Shown: in pieces, positions 26,264-34,867 of the stretch
Numbering within the stretch: position 1 is the stretch's first letter
How the letters are laid out: the number at the start of each line of letters is the position of its first letter
NCBI GenBank assembly: GCA_023453025.1
Contig: JAEXUD010000040.1
Coordinates: forward strand, 116,630 to 180,629
DNA length: 64,000 nt
Source of the DNA: Bacillota bacterium
GTDB lineage: Bacteria > Bacillota > Clostridia > Tissierellales > Sedimentibacteraceae
Direction of reading: 5' to 3'
Notes under the pieces: model-generated
Database searches by the model: none
What the model was told of the DNA's origin: nothing
The model's input: only the letters and a program-made list of their open reading frames with translations
Position numbers and translations under genes: made by a program

Positions 26264-26485
26264 TTAAAAAATCAATTGTACACATTTGATTACAGCAATA
26301 ATTATTCCGATGACAATAGCCGGTATTATCAACAATCCTATACCCAGAGGTATTAATGCTATTATCACCACAAGTCCGATTACGGCACCTATGATTGTAA
26401 ATAATATCTTAAACAATATGGCTCCTATACTTAGTGCAGCTCCTATAAAGATAAAAAAAACTACCAATCCAATTAATATTTCCAT
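26264..26485 (-). CDS. Small hydrophobic membrane protein
   Basis: This 73-residue protein is almost entirely hydrophobic, with two or three membrane helices rich in Ile, Val and Gly. No catalytic motif is seen. The start at 26485 has GGGAG upstream. Similar phage-shock or YqaE-like small membrane proteins exist, but I cannot assign a family. It stands alone upstream of the metG leader on the same strand. Confidence 0.6.
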   Translation of the reverse strand: MEILIGLVVFFIFIGAALSIGAILFKILFTIIGAVIGLVVIIALIPLGIGLLIIPAIVIGIIIAVIKCVQLIF

Positions 26486-26654
26486 TTGCATCTCCCATTT
26501 ATTTTAATCGTTTTATAATATATTTTATTCCTATAATCTTTATATTACACATAAAAAATTCATAGTTTATTAGTAAAAAATTAAAAATAGATTAAAATTA
26601 TAGCAAATTGACGAAAAAAATGATATAATACCCCAAGCAAACAGTGGAGGAAAT

Positions 26655-27638
26655 ATGTACAAAAAAATTTACAGCAACCCTGATATCTACACAATTTATA
26701 TACCATTGCCGGATAATCCGTTAAAAAATTTAAATTGCTATGTAGTTAAAACAAAGAATAAGAATTTAATACTTGATACCGGTTTCAATACACCGGCCTG
26801 TTATGAAGCATTAATTACAGGTTTGAAAGAGTTGGATATAGATATAAATAATACTGAATTATTTTTAACTCACATGCATGCAGACCACACCGGGCTTGCA
26901 TCATCAATAATGAAGGATGATTCCGTAATATATATGAGTGCTGCTGATTATGAATATGTGAAGCTCATGTTAGACGGTTACTGGACCAAAAGTAAAAGGA
27001 GCTATATTAAAGATGGTTTTAATGAACATGAATTGGATTTGCTCATATCAGTAAACCCGGCAAAGATTTATAATCCCAGTAAATTGTTCAATATAATTCC
27101 TATTGATGACAATACCAAACTAAGTGTGGGAGAATATGAATTTACGTGTATTTCAACGCCAGGGCATACCCCCGGACACATGTGTCTGTACCTTGAGCAG
27201 GAAAAGATATTATTTTCAGGCGACCACATACTATTTGATATATCCCCTAATATCACAAGATGGCCAACAGTAAATAATTCACTGAAAGATTATATTGATA
27301 GTTTAGAGAAAATAAAAAAATATGAAATCAATATGACATTACCTGCGCACAGAAATAATGACATGGATACGTGCACAAGAATTAACCAGTTAATTCATCA
27401 TCACGAATTGCGTCTTAAAGAAATCCTTGAAATTATTAGTATTCATCCCGGGTTAAACGCATATGATACGGCAGGTAAAATGAATTGGTCATTAAAGGGC
27501 AAGACGTGGGAGGACGCACCAGTTCAGCAAAAATGGTTTGCTGTTGGAGAAGTACTTGCACATTTAGATTATTTGGAGATTGAGAATAAAATTTACAGAA
27601 AATTAACAGACGGAATTTATTGTTACTATATTAAATAA
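26655..27638 (+). CDS. MBL-fold metallo-hydrolase
   Basis: This 327-residue cytoplasmic metallo-beta-lactamase-fold hydrolase carries the dinuclear metal motif THMHADHTG at about 72-80. The third histidine lies in STPGHTPGHMCLY (about 171-183) and the bridging Asp in LFSGDHILFD (about 190-199). The last His is in LPAHRNND (about 233-240). The C-terminal 80 residues look like a small helical or winged domain, as in LACTB2-like proteins. GGAGG precedes the ATG. A PHP-domain gene follows 67 bases downstream on the same strand. The substrate is unknown; nuclease and thioester hydrolase roles both exist in this family. Confidence 0.82.
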   Translation: MYKKIYSNPDIYTIYIPLPDNPLKNLNCYVVKTKNKNLILDTGFNTPACYEALITGLKELDIDINNTELFLTHMHADHTGLASSIMKDDSVIYMSAADYEYVKLMLDGYWTKSKRSYIKDGFNEHELDLLISVNPAKIYNPSKLFNIIPIDDNTKLSVGEYEFTCISTPGHTPGHMCLYLEQEKILFSGDHILFDISPNITRWPTVNNSLKDYIDSLEKIKKYEINMTLPAHRNNDMDTCTRINQLIHHHELRLKEILEIISIHPGLNAYDTAGKMNWSLKGKTWEDAPVQQKWFAVGEVLAHLDYLEIENKIYRKLTDGIYCYYIK

Positions 27639-27704
27639 TAAACTTCATCTCTGTAGTTACAATAAATAAATGTATAAAATGATTTTATAAAATGAGGCGC
27701 AGAT

Positions 27705-28526
27705 ATGATAGATTTACACATTCACTCAAGATTTTCTGACGGAACTGATACAATAGATGAAATTGTAAAAATTGTGAAAGAAAAAAATCTTCCTGCCATA
27801 GCATTAACTGATCACGATACTACATATGGAGTAGAAGAAATAATTAAAAAAGCAAATATTGAAAATATAAAAGTAATCCCGGCTGTTGAAATATCTTCAG
27901 TCTCAAACGGTCATCTAATACATATACTTGGCTACAATATAGATATTAATAACCGCCAGCTGCAGCAGCTGTTAATTAAGATAGGAAGCTATTTTAACGA
28001 AACATTTTATGAACATTACAGTTATCTTATAAAAAACCATATCCTGGACTTTGATGTTGACAAAATTATAAAATATACCAATTACAAACAGTCCATAGCT
28101 TTATCTGACATATTAAAGGCAATGATTTCTGAAGGAGCTCCTTATACACTAAGGGACTGGCCTGAATTTTTAAACAATAAAGTCAATCAATATCACGGAC
28201 ATTTTATTGAAAAATTTCCTGTACATCCTTCAGAAGCCGTAGAAATAATAAATCAGGCGGGAGGAATTGCAGTATTTGCTCATCCTGCACGAATAGGGTC
28301 TGCTGATTTAAAAGAAATGGAACTGCTTCTGCCCTACGGACTCAGAGGAGTAGAGGTTTACTACCCATATCACGATGCAAAACTGGTTGAACGATATGAA
28401 TTCTTTGCTAATTCAAATGATTTGCTAAAAACCGGCGGCACCGACTGGCACGGAAAAGAGCTTACAACCTGGAATGTTGAAATCGGTGATTATGGGATAA
28501 ATGATCTATCCCTCCTCCTAAATTAG
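27705..28526 (+). CDS. PHP-domain metal-dependent phosphoesterase
   Basis: This 273-residue protein of the polymerase-and-histidinol-phosphatase fold begins MIDLHIHSRFSDGTD, supplying the H-x-H metal motif. ALTDHDTTYGVEE (about 35-47) and VIPAVEISSVSNGHLIHILGY give further ligands, while AVFAHPAR (about 190-197) and TGGTDWHG complete the trinuclear site. This resembles the YciV/RNase AM subgroup that trims RNA 5' ends or hydrolyses 3',5'-nucleoside bisphosphate, but the specific substrate is not shown. GAGGCG precedes the ATG. Confidence 0.85.
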   Translation: MIDLHIHSRFSDGTDTIDEIVKIVKEKNLPAIALTDHDTTYGVEEIIKKANIENIKVIPAVEISSVSNGHLIHILGYNIDINNRQLQQLLIKIGSYFNETFYEHYSYLIKNHILDFDVDKIIKYTNYKQSIALSDILKAMISEGAPYTLRDWPEFLNNKVNQYHGHFIEKFPVHPSEAVEIINQAGGIAVFAHPARIGSADLKEMELLLPYGLRGVEVYYPYHDAKLVERYEFFANSNDLLKTGGTDWHGKELTTWNVEIGDYGINDLSLLLN

Positions 28527-28555
28527 GGAGAGTACCGTTTAATATAAAAGCGCAC

Positions 28556-28587
28556 AAAGCCCACGTTAAACACAGTAACGCGGGTTT
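28556..28587. terminator. Probable terminator after the PHP gene
   Basis: Imperfect stem AAAGCCCACGTTA / TAACGCGGGTTT, in the gap between the convergent PHP and DegV genes. Confidence 0.55.
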
Positions 28588-28630
28588 CAAGTTTATAATC
28601 CAAGCTTGGTAAAACCTAATTTAATTTTTA

Positions 28631-29500
28631 TTATATCTCGTAAAATTCCGGTTTCTCATCAAAGAAAAAAACACCAACTCCGCCTATCCCCAGATGTGAA
28701 CCCAATACTGCGCCGATTTCAAAAATTGTAGTTCTGCATCCTTCAACGGCATCCTTGATTCTACGCTGTACATTTAATGCAGTATCTATGTCGCCGGCAT
28801 AGCTTATTCCTATTATTTGATTTGAAAATCTTGAGGTTTTTTGATGTACATCTTTTATCAATGTCTGAATTGTTTTTTTGCTTCCATGTATCATTTTAGA
28901 AAGCACTATCTTGCCGTCTTCAACAGTTAAATAAGGCTTTATATTTAAAGCATTACCCACATATCCCAGCGTCTTGCTTATTCTGCCTCCCTTTGACAGC
29001 CATTCCAAATCTGAAATAGTAAAATAATAGGTTACATGTTCAACCATGAATTGGATATGTTTTATTACTGTTTCAAAAGGAAGCTTTCTTTCAATCATTT
29101 TAAGTACCTGAAGAGCAATTAGGCCTGTACCCCCGGCTCCGCCTTTTGAATCAACTATCTCCATTTTGCGCTGTGGATATTTTTCTTTATACCTGTCAAT
29201 TATTTTTTTTGCAAAGCTGTATGTTCCCGACATTTTGGACGAAAAAGAAAGGTATATAAAATCATCATTGTTTGAAATACACTTTTCGATTACCTTTGAG
29301 ACAGATTCAAAAGAGGCTTGAGACGTCTTTGGAACCTTGCCTTCCCTCATATGTTTATAAACGGTTTTTATATCAATATCAACTCCGTCTAAATATGAAG
29401 ACTCATCTATAGTGATACCCAGAGGAATTACTTCAACTTCATAATTATCCGTTATCATCTCATTTATGTCGCATGTACTGTCAACTATCAGTTTTATCAT
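28631..29500 (-). CDS. DegV family fatty-acid-binding protein
   Basis: This 289-residue cytoplasmic protein binds long-chain fatty acids; relatives (FakB) present them to a fatty acid kinase for entry into phospholipids. The N-terminal VDSTCDI (about 5-11), the TSQASFESV segment (about 79-87), and VDSKGGAGGTGLIALQ (about 136-151) mark the ligand pocket. HLGIGGVGVFF sits at the end. The protein has the usual full length. AAGGGGTG precedes the ATG. No fakA is in the window. Confidence 0.88.
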   Translation of the reverse strand: MIKLIVDSTCDINEMITDNYEVEVIPLGITIDESSYLDGVDIDIKTVYKHMREGKVPKTSQASFESVSKVIEKCISNNDDFIYLSFSSKMSGTYSFAKKIIDRYKEKYPQRKMEIVDSKGGAGGTGLIALQVLKMIERKLPFETVIKHIQFMVEHVTYYFTISDLEWLSKGGRISKTLGYVGNALNIKPYLTVEDGKIVLSKMIHGSKKTIQTLIKDVHQKTSRFSNQIIGISYAGDIDTALNVQRRIKDAVEGCRTTIFEIGAVLGSHLGIGGVGVFFFDEKPEFYEI

Positions 29501-29711
29501 TTTAACACACCCCTTAAATATTTTTCGGACAAAAAAGATATATAAATATTATACACCTTAATAAAAAAATTTACATTAATATTTGGAAAATTTTATATTA
29601 GTTTTATATTTTAATATTATAAACTGACAAGCAGTTGGTAATAATCTGTACGGATTCTTTTAGCGCCGAACGGAACGGAGTAATTATGAAATCGATGATT
29701 TTATAATAAAT

Positions 29712-29745
29712 TAAACATCCCTCTTTGATTTAAGAGGGATGTTTA
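29712..29745 (-). terminator. Terminator at the end of the catabolic operon
   Basis: Perfect 13-bp stem AAACATCCCTCTT / AAGAGGGATGTTT with T residues on both sides, just beyond the last butyrate kinase stop codon. It ends the ten-kilobase minus-strand operon. Confidence 0.9.
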
Positions 29746-29748
29746 ATT

Positions 29749-30816
29749 TTAATAGTCTTTTAACTTTTCTTCACCTGTTAAAAATCGCAAAGCGCTTTCA
29801 GCCAGTGACTGCATCTCATCTTCTCCAGGCATATCTACAACTTTTGCTATCCACTGAACTCTATCCTTTATAAAATCGGTAAGCAATTGGGAATATGCCA
29901 TATTGCCTGTAAATATGATAGCGTCTACATTGCCCTTTAAAACTGTTGCTATTGAGCCAATCTCCTTTGAGACCTGATATGCCATTGCTTCATATACCTC
30001 AAGAGCATACTTATTGCCGTTTCTAATCATTTCTTCTACTTCTAATCCGCTGCTTGTACCTAAATAAGACATAAGCCCGCCATTGCCTGTCACTCTCTTT
30101 AACATTTCCTGCATGGTATATTTCCCGCTGTAACACATTTTAATCAGATCACCTGCTGGTACACTGCCGGCTCTTTCAGCAGAAAAAGGACCATCACCGT
30201 CTAATGCATTGTTGCCGTCGATCATACGCCCTTTATTATGTGCGACTACTGATATGCCTCCGCCTAAATGAACAATAATTAAATTTAAATCTTCATACTT
30301 GACTCCTGTCATTTGACTGTATCTTCTGGAAATGGCTTTATGATTTGTAGCATGAAAAGAGCTTATTCTTTCTATTTCTCTCATCCCTGAATATTTGGCT
30401 GAATTTATAAATTCATCATTTATAGGAGGGTCTGCAATAATAGCAGGTATATTATATTTTTTGCCTAGTTCAAATGCTATATTGCATCCAATACCGGCAG
30501 GGTGAACTCCGGTTTTTTCGCTTTTTATATCATTAAGCATTTCGTCAGTGATTTTATAAATACCGCTTGAGAGTGGCTTACAATTACCTCCGCGGGCTAT
30601 AATACAATCTAATTCTTCTATTTTGATATCTTTTTTCATCAAAAAATCAAGAAGAACCTTAGCCCTGAAATCTTTTTGGTCCATTGTGTGTTTAAATTGC
30701 TTTATTAATTCAACCTCGTGTTGTATTGATTCCTTAATAACCGAAATGTCATTTTCAAACACTGCTATTTTAGAAGAAGTAGAACCTAAGTTTAATACAA
30801 GTATCTTTTTTGGCAT
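29749..30816 (-). CDS. buk: Butyrate kinase (second copy)
   Basis: This 355-residue ASKHA-fold acyl kinase makes ATP from butyryl phosphate or a branched-chain acyl phosphate. The phosphate-1 loop ILVLNLGSTSSKIAVFE is at about 5-21. HLGGGISVVAHNKGRMIDGN (about 190-209) is the butyrate kinase signature, and GDGPFSAERAGSVP follows. VDAIIFTGNMAYS is the adenosine-site segment. It lies 88 bases after the first buk copy, with a hairpin between. The two copies differ throughout and are not a recent duplication, so they may prefer different acyl phosphates. Confidence 0.92.
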   Translation of the reverse strand: MPKKILVLNLGSTSSKIAVFENDISVIKESIQHEVELIKQFKHTMDQKDFRAKVLLDFLMKKDIKIEELDCIIARGGNCKPLSSGIYKITDEMLNDIKSEKTGVHPAGIGCNIAFELGKKYNIPAIIADPPINDEFINSAKYSGMREIERISSFHATNHKAISRRYSQMTGVKYEDLNLIIVHLGGGISVVAHNKGRMIDGNNALDGDGPFSAERAGSVPAGDLIKMCYSGKYTMQEMLKRVTGNGGLMSYLGTSSGLEVEEMIRNGNKYALEVYEAMAYQVSKEIGSIATVLKGNVDAIIFTGNMAYSQLLTDFIKDRVQWIAKVVDMPGEDEMQSLAESALRFLTGEEKLKDY

Positions 30817-30861
30817 AGATTTTTTACCCTTTCTTTATAATACAAGTTGATAAAATAAGTA

Positions 30862-30890
30862 AGCAGCAACTTTATTTCATAATTGCTGCT
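30862..30890 (-). terminator. Hairpin between the two buk genes
   Basis: Stem AGCAGCAA / TTGCTGCT with a 13-base loop. No strong T run follows on the minus strand, so partial termination or mRNA stabilisation is likely. Confidence 0.5.
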
Positions 30891-30904
30891 TTCATGTATT
30901 TTTG

Positions 30905-31990
30905 TTATGCAGTTACGTTTGAATACAAATTAAAATCTCTGATAGGTTCAACTCCGCGAAGACCTTCCAGAGCACCTCTTGCTAATGATTCCATTTCATT
31001 TTCGCCCGGATAAACTACTACGGGTGCAATGAACTCGCATCTTTCTTTTATTTTATTAACTATACTGTTAGAATATGCAATACCGCCTGTTACAAGAACA
31101 GCATCCACCTTTCCGCAAAGCACCGCAGCACAGGCTCCTATGCTCTTGCAAACCTGATAAATCATTCCATCTAAATATAACGCAGCTTTATCATCTGTAT
31201 TTGCATTATTTTCAATTGTTTTAACATCACTTTCACCAAGATAAGCAACTAAACCGCCGTTGCCGTTAAGCATTTTTCTTACTTGGTCATATGTATATTT
31301 GCCAGAGAAGCATATTTTTGCCAAGTCACCAACCGGCAATGCCCCTGTACGATTGGTCGAATATGCCCCGTCTCCATCCAGGCCGTTATCACCATCTATC
31401 ATTCTTCCCTTTTTATGAGGTGCAACTGATATTCCGCCGCCTAAATGAACAACAATTAAATTTAATTCATCATATTTCAAGCCATTTTCTCTTGCGTATC
31501 TTTTAGCAGTTGCTTTATGGCTCAACGCATGGAAGCTGCTTCTTCTTTCAATCATCGGATGCCCTGATAATCTTGCCAATGGCTCAAACTCATCAGTAAT
31601 AGGTGGGTCTACTATAAGAGGAATTGCCTTGATGTTCTCGCACATTCCATACGCAATTTTACTGCCTAAATCACATGGATGCTGCCCGTACAGCCCACTT
31701 GCCTGTTGTTCGAGCATTTCTTCGCAAACTCTGTAAACACCGCCTTCCAGTGGCTTTGTATGTCCTCCTCTGCTTACGATAACGTCCAATTCATTTTTAT
31801 CGATACAATTATCTTCCATAAATTTTTCTATATATTTTTCACGGTATTTATTTTGATCCATGAAATGATTAAACTGCTTTGTTTCTTCTACAGGATGTTC
31901 AACATTTGTTTTAACCTTGCATACTTCGTCTTCATAGTAAGCAATTTTTGTTGATGTTGAACCTAAATTCATAACTAGTATTTTATACAT
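30905..31990 (-). CDS. buk: Butyrate kinase (first copy)
   Basis: This 361-residue acyl kinase has the same layout as its neighbour: MYKILVMNLGSTSTKIAYYE at the start, HLGGGISVAPHKKGRMIDGD (about 192-211) as signature, then GDGAYSTNRTGALPVGD. VDAVLVTGGIAYS forms the adenosine site. It is 24 bases downstream of ptb, so these two are the core acyl-CoA to acid plus ATP module. Expected reaction: acyl phosphate + ADP to carboxylic acid + ATP. Branched substrates such as isobutyryl or isovaleryl phosphate are plausible from the operon context. Confidence 0.93.
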   Translation of the reverse strand: MYKILVMNLGSTSTKIAYYEDEVCKVKTNVEHPVEETKQFNHFMDQNKYREKYIEKFMEDNCIDKNELDVIVSRGGHTKPLEGGVYRVCEEMLEQQASGLYGQHPCDLGSKIAYGMCENIKAIPLIVDPPITDEFEPLARLSGHPMIERRSSFHALSHKATAKRYARENGLKYDELNLIVVHLGGGISVAPHKKGRMIDGDNGLDGDGAYSTNRTGALPVGDLAKICFSGKYTYDQVRKMLNGNGGLVAYLGESDVKTIENNANTDDKAALYLDGMIYQVCKSIGACAAVLCGKVDAVLVTGGIAYSNSIVNKIKERCEFIAPVVVYPGENEMESLARGALEGLRGVEPIRDFNLYSNVTA

Positions 31991-32014
31991 AAGTCACCTC
32001 TGACATTTAAAGTA

Positions 32015-32908
32015 TTATGAAGTATAAGCTGCCAATGCTATTGAAAGAAGCTTTCCCTCTAAAGATTCCGTTCTTGAAGTAAATACTATCGGGATAGCAG
32101 CTCCCACAGTGGCTGCGACAACAGTCTTTTTTGCAATATAGGTAATTGATTTTGTTAAGGTATTTCCAACAGTCAGGTTTGGAACCACTATTATATCTGC
32201 ATTACCGGCAACCGGGCTGTGAATTCCTTTTTGTCTGGCAGCTTCTTGAGATACAGCATTATCAAATGCAAAAGGTCCATCTACTATGCATCCTTTAATC
32301 TGCCCTCTGTCTGCCATCTTGCTTAGTACAGCTGCGTCGATTGTATCCTGCATTTCGGGATTTACAACCTCAAGTGATGCCAGCACCGCAACCTTAGGGG
32401 TTTCGTTTCCAAGCTTATGAGCTAAATCAACTGCATTTTCAAGAACTTCCTTTTTACCTGATAAATCAGGGTTAACTGTAATTGCACAGTCAGTGATAAA
32501 CATTAATCCATCCTTGCTATCTTTTTCTAAAACAGATATCTGAGTAATGTGTCTTCCTGTGTTCAGACCTTTTTCTTTATTTAATATTGCTTTTAAGAAG
32601 ACAGAAGAATGAAGCATTCCTTTCATTAAGGCTCCTGCTCTTCCCTGTACTACCATGTCTACAGCTAAATCAGCAGCTTTTTTGTGGTCATTTTCATTTT
32701 CCATTTCAGATTTTATATTCAATCTGTTTTCTTCTATAATATTTTTCATTTTGGAAACATCACCAACTAATATGAACTCTGCTAAATTTAATTCTTCAGC
32801 TTTGGCTATAACCTCTAATACTTCCAGGTCATCAGCTGCAACTACAACAATTTTGTTAGACTTTTTTTCTTTTGCTAACTGAATTAGATGTTCAAAACTT
32901 TTTATCAT
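32015..32908 (-). CDS. ptb: Phosphate butyryltransferase
   Basis: This 297-residue phosphotransacylase converts butyryl-CoA (or a branched acyl-CoA) and phosphate to acyl phosphate and CoA. Family segments are IVVVAADDLEVLEVIAKA (about 20-37), LMKGMLHSSVFLKAIL (about 97-112) and CIVDGPFAFDNAVS near residue 205. VPNLTVGNTLTKSITYIAKK (about 243-262) is the conserved CoA/phosphate-site segment. It is followed by buk and preceded, across a hairpin, by the TRAP transporter genes. Confidence 0.94.
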   Translation of the reverse strand: MIKSFEHLIQLAKEKKSNKIVVVAADDLEVLEVIAKAEELNLAEFILVGDVSKMKNIIEENRLNIKSEMENENDHKKAADLAVDMVVQGRAGALMKGMLHSSVFLKAILNKEKGLNTGRHITQISVLEKDSKDGLMFITDCAITVNPDLSGKKEVLENAVDLAHKLGNETPKVAVLASLEVVNPEMQDTIDAAVLSKMADRGQIKGCIVDGPFAFDNAVSQEAARQKGIHSPVAGNADIIVVPNLTVGNTLTKSITYIAKKTVVAATVGAAIPIVFTSRTESLEGKLLSIALAAYTS

Positions 32909-32940
32909 ATATTTTACCGCCTTTTTATTTATCTGGTTTT

Positions 32941-32978
32941 AAAAATAGTAGGGAACAATGTTGTTCTCTACCATTTTT
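32941..32978 (-). terminator. Hairpin between dctM and ptb
   Basis: Near-perfect stem of 17-18 bp around a 2-base centre, AAAATAGTAGGGAACAA facing TTGTTCTCTACCATTTTT, with one bulged base. A T run follows on the minus strand, so it may attenuate the operon between transport and kinase genes. Confidence 0.6.
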
Positions 32979-32987
32979 AAATATATT

Positions 32988-34289
32988 TTAAACAAGGAAC
33001 AATATTGATTGTGGTATGTATGTTATAATCATCAATGCAATGATCATTGCCAGCAAGAACCACCATACCTTTCCGGCGACTGCCTGTACACTTAGCTTGG
33101 CGACATTTGCCGTTGTAAACAGGCAAACACCGAATGGTGGTGTAACTAACCCTATTGCAGTATTTACTGTAATCATTATACCGAAATGAACTAAATCTAT
33201 ATGTAAGAAATTCATAATTGGCAACAATAAAGGAGTTGCAATAAGAATGATTGAGCCTGTTTCCATAAAGCAGCCGGCAATTAACAATATAAAATTGATT
33301 ATGAGCAACAGCAAAAATTTACTGCTGGTTAAAGCAAGCATTGATTCCATTATTATTTGCGGAATTCTTTCATAAGCCATAACCCAGGAGAATAATGTAG
33401 CATTAGCTATAATAAACATTATTCTTGCAGATGCCATTGCTGAACTCATAAATATTCCGGGTAAATCTTTAAACGTCAGTTCTTTAAATATAAACAATCC
33501 AACTAAAAGTGCGTATACAACAGCAACGACAGCTGATTCTGTCGGGGTGAATATTCCGCCGAATACCCCGCCGACTATTATAAACGGTGTGCCCAATGCC
33601 CATAATACTTCTATTACATCCTTAGAGGAATAGTCCTCACCTGCAGTGACAGCAGATTCATTTTTTGCATTTACGTTTTCAAGCCTGTCTGCACCTTTAT
33701 AACCTTTTTTCCTGCTTATCAAGTAAGAAACAACCATAAGAGAGCCACCTACTATAAAGCCTGCTGGAAAACCTGCTTTATACAAATCAGATATGGATGT
33801 TCCTGTGAGCACTCCATATTGAACAAATGAGATACTGGGAGGAATAATAACCCCAATTGGAGCAGCACTGGCAATAACTGCTGCTGAAAAATCTTTATCA
33901 TAATTGGCAGCCACCATGCCGGGAATCATTATTCCGCCTATGGCCGCTGCAGTAGCAACACCGCTTCCGGATATTGCCGCAAAAAACATACTTACTATTA
34001 TACCAACTATAGCGAGACCGCCTGTTCTGTTTCCGACTGCTCTGTTCGCCAGCCTCACAAGTCTGTAACCTATTCCGCCTTTACCCATTAAATCACCAGC
34101 TAATATAAAGAATGGAATGGCTAAAAGTGCAGTTACATCAACTCCTGCAAATAATCTTTGTACAACTATTTGTATTTTAATGCCTTCTGCTAATATATAT
34201 ATAATTGAAGAAAGTCCCACTGTAATTGCAATAGGTACACCTACAATAAGCAACACACCTGTCAGTGCAAAAAACATACCTGTCGTCAT
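32988..34289 (-). CDS. dctM: TRAP transporter large permease, DctM type
   Basis: This 433-residue membrane protein is the ion-coupled channel subunit of a tripartite TRAP carboxylate transporter. It has about 12 helices. IPFFILAGDLMGKGGI (about 58-73) is the hallmark loop; FMETGSIILIATPLLLPIM (about 342-360) and IGLVTPPFGVCLF (about 378-390) form the mirrored transport motifs. It is 17 bases after dctQ. Together with DctP and DctQ it would import a carboxylic acid using a Na+ gradient. Confidence 0.94.
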   Translation of the reverse strand: MTTGMFFALTGVLLIVGVPIAITVGLSSIIYILAEGIKIQIVVQRLFAGVDVTALLAIPFFILAGDLMGKGGIGYRLVRLANRAVGNRTGGLAIVGIIVSMFFAAISGSGVATAAAIGGIMIPGMVAANYDKDFSAAVIASAAPIGVIIPPSISFVQYGVLTGTSISDLYKAGFPAGFIVGGSLMVVSYLISRKKGYKGADRLENVNAKNESAVTAGEDYSSKDVIEVLWALGTPFIIVGGVFGGIFTPTESAVVAVVYALLVGLFIFKELTFKDLPGIFMSSAMASARIMFIIANATLFSWVMAYERIPQIIMESMLALTSSKFLLLLIINFILLIAGCFMETGSIILIATPLLLPIMNFLHIDLVHFGIMITVNTAIGLVTPPFGVCLFTTANVAKLSVQAVAGKVWWFLLAMIIALMIITYIPQSILFLV

Positions 34290-34306
34290 TTATTTTACCT
34301 CCTTAA

Positions 34307-34792
34307 TTACTCATGAGACTCTTTAGTAAAATTGTTTTGTAAAAAAACAGTTACTAAATGTATCAACATTATTATCATTGCTATTGGAATAACACTATAA
34401 ACAATATTCATCGGAATTAACATGTTTGGTGATTTCTGAACCTTTGCTACTTCCAAAACGATAAATCCTATCCAGGTTAATAAAGCTCCGTAAACTACTA
34501 CTAATAAACTTTGTATGATACCTAATATTTTTTTTGGAATACCCTTTAATATTTCATCTAAAACAGTAACTGAAATTTGACTGCCATCCTTTGCCGCACA
34601 AGTTGAGCCAAGAAATATAGTCCAAACACACATATATCTGACAAGTTCTTCACTCCAGGACAGACCGCCGCCAAATAAGTATCTTGCTATTATTTGACTG
34701 AATAAAACAGCGGTCATTGACATTAACAATACTGAGATTATCTTTTTTACCACATTATCTATAAGATTGCTGACAGACAGAATAACTTTCAT
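34307..34792 (-). CDS. dctQ: TRAP transporter small permease, DctQ type
   Basis: This 161-residue membrane protein with four helices is the small TRAP subunit that holds DctM. RYLFGGGLSWSEELVRYMCVW (about 37-57) contains the conserved W-x-E-E-L motif on the first loop. AGGAGG precedes the ATG. It lies between dctP and dctM, and a 38-bp palindrome separates it from dctP. Confidence 0.92.
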   Translation of the reverse strand: MKVILSVSNLIDNVVKKIISVLLMSMTAVLFSQIIARYLFGGGLSWSEELVRYMCVWTIFLGSTCAAKDGSQISVTVLDEILKGIPKKILGIIQSLLVVVYGALLTWIGFIVLEVAKVQKSPNMLIPMNIVYSVIPIAMIIMLIHLVTVFLQNNFTKESHE

Positions 34793-34815
34793 ACTACCTC
34801 CTACGTACCTTATAT

Positions 34816-34853
34816 ATTAAGCTAAGATAATTTTAAAATTATCTTAGCTTAAT
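34816..34853. repeat. Perfect 38-bp palindrome between dctP and dctQ
   Basis: The sequence centred between 34834 and 34835 is self-complementary over 19 bases each side (arm TAAGCTAAGATAATTTT plus flanks). As RNA it would make a long stem with almost no loop. In solute-binding-protein operons such stems protect the upstream mRNA, giving more binding protein than permease. Confidence 0.85.
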
Positions 34854-34867
34854 TAAAAATAATTTTA

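Noticed and set aside
29600..29711. GC-richer patch upstream of degV thought to be a structured RNA
   Set aside because: No stable conserved structure could be drawn; it may simply be the degV promoter region.
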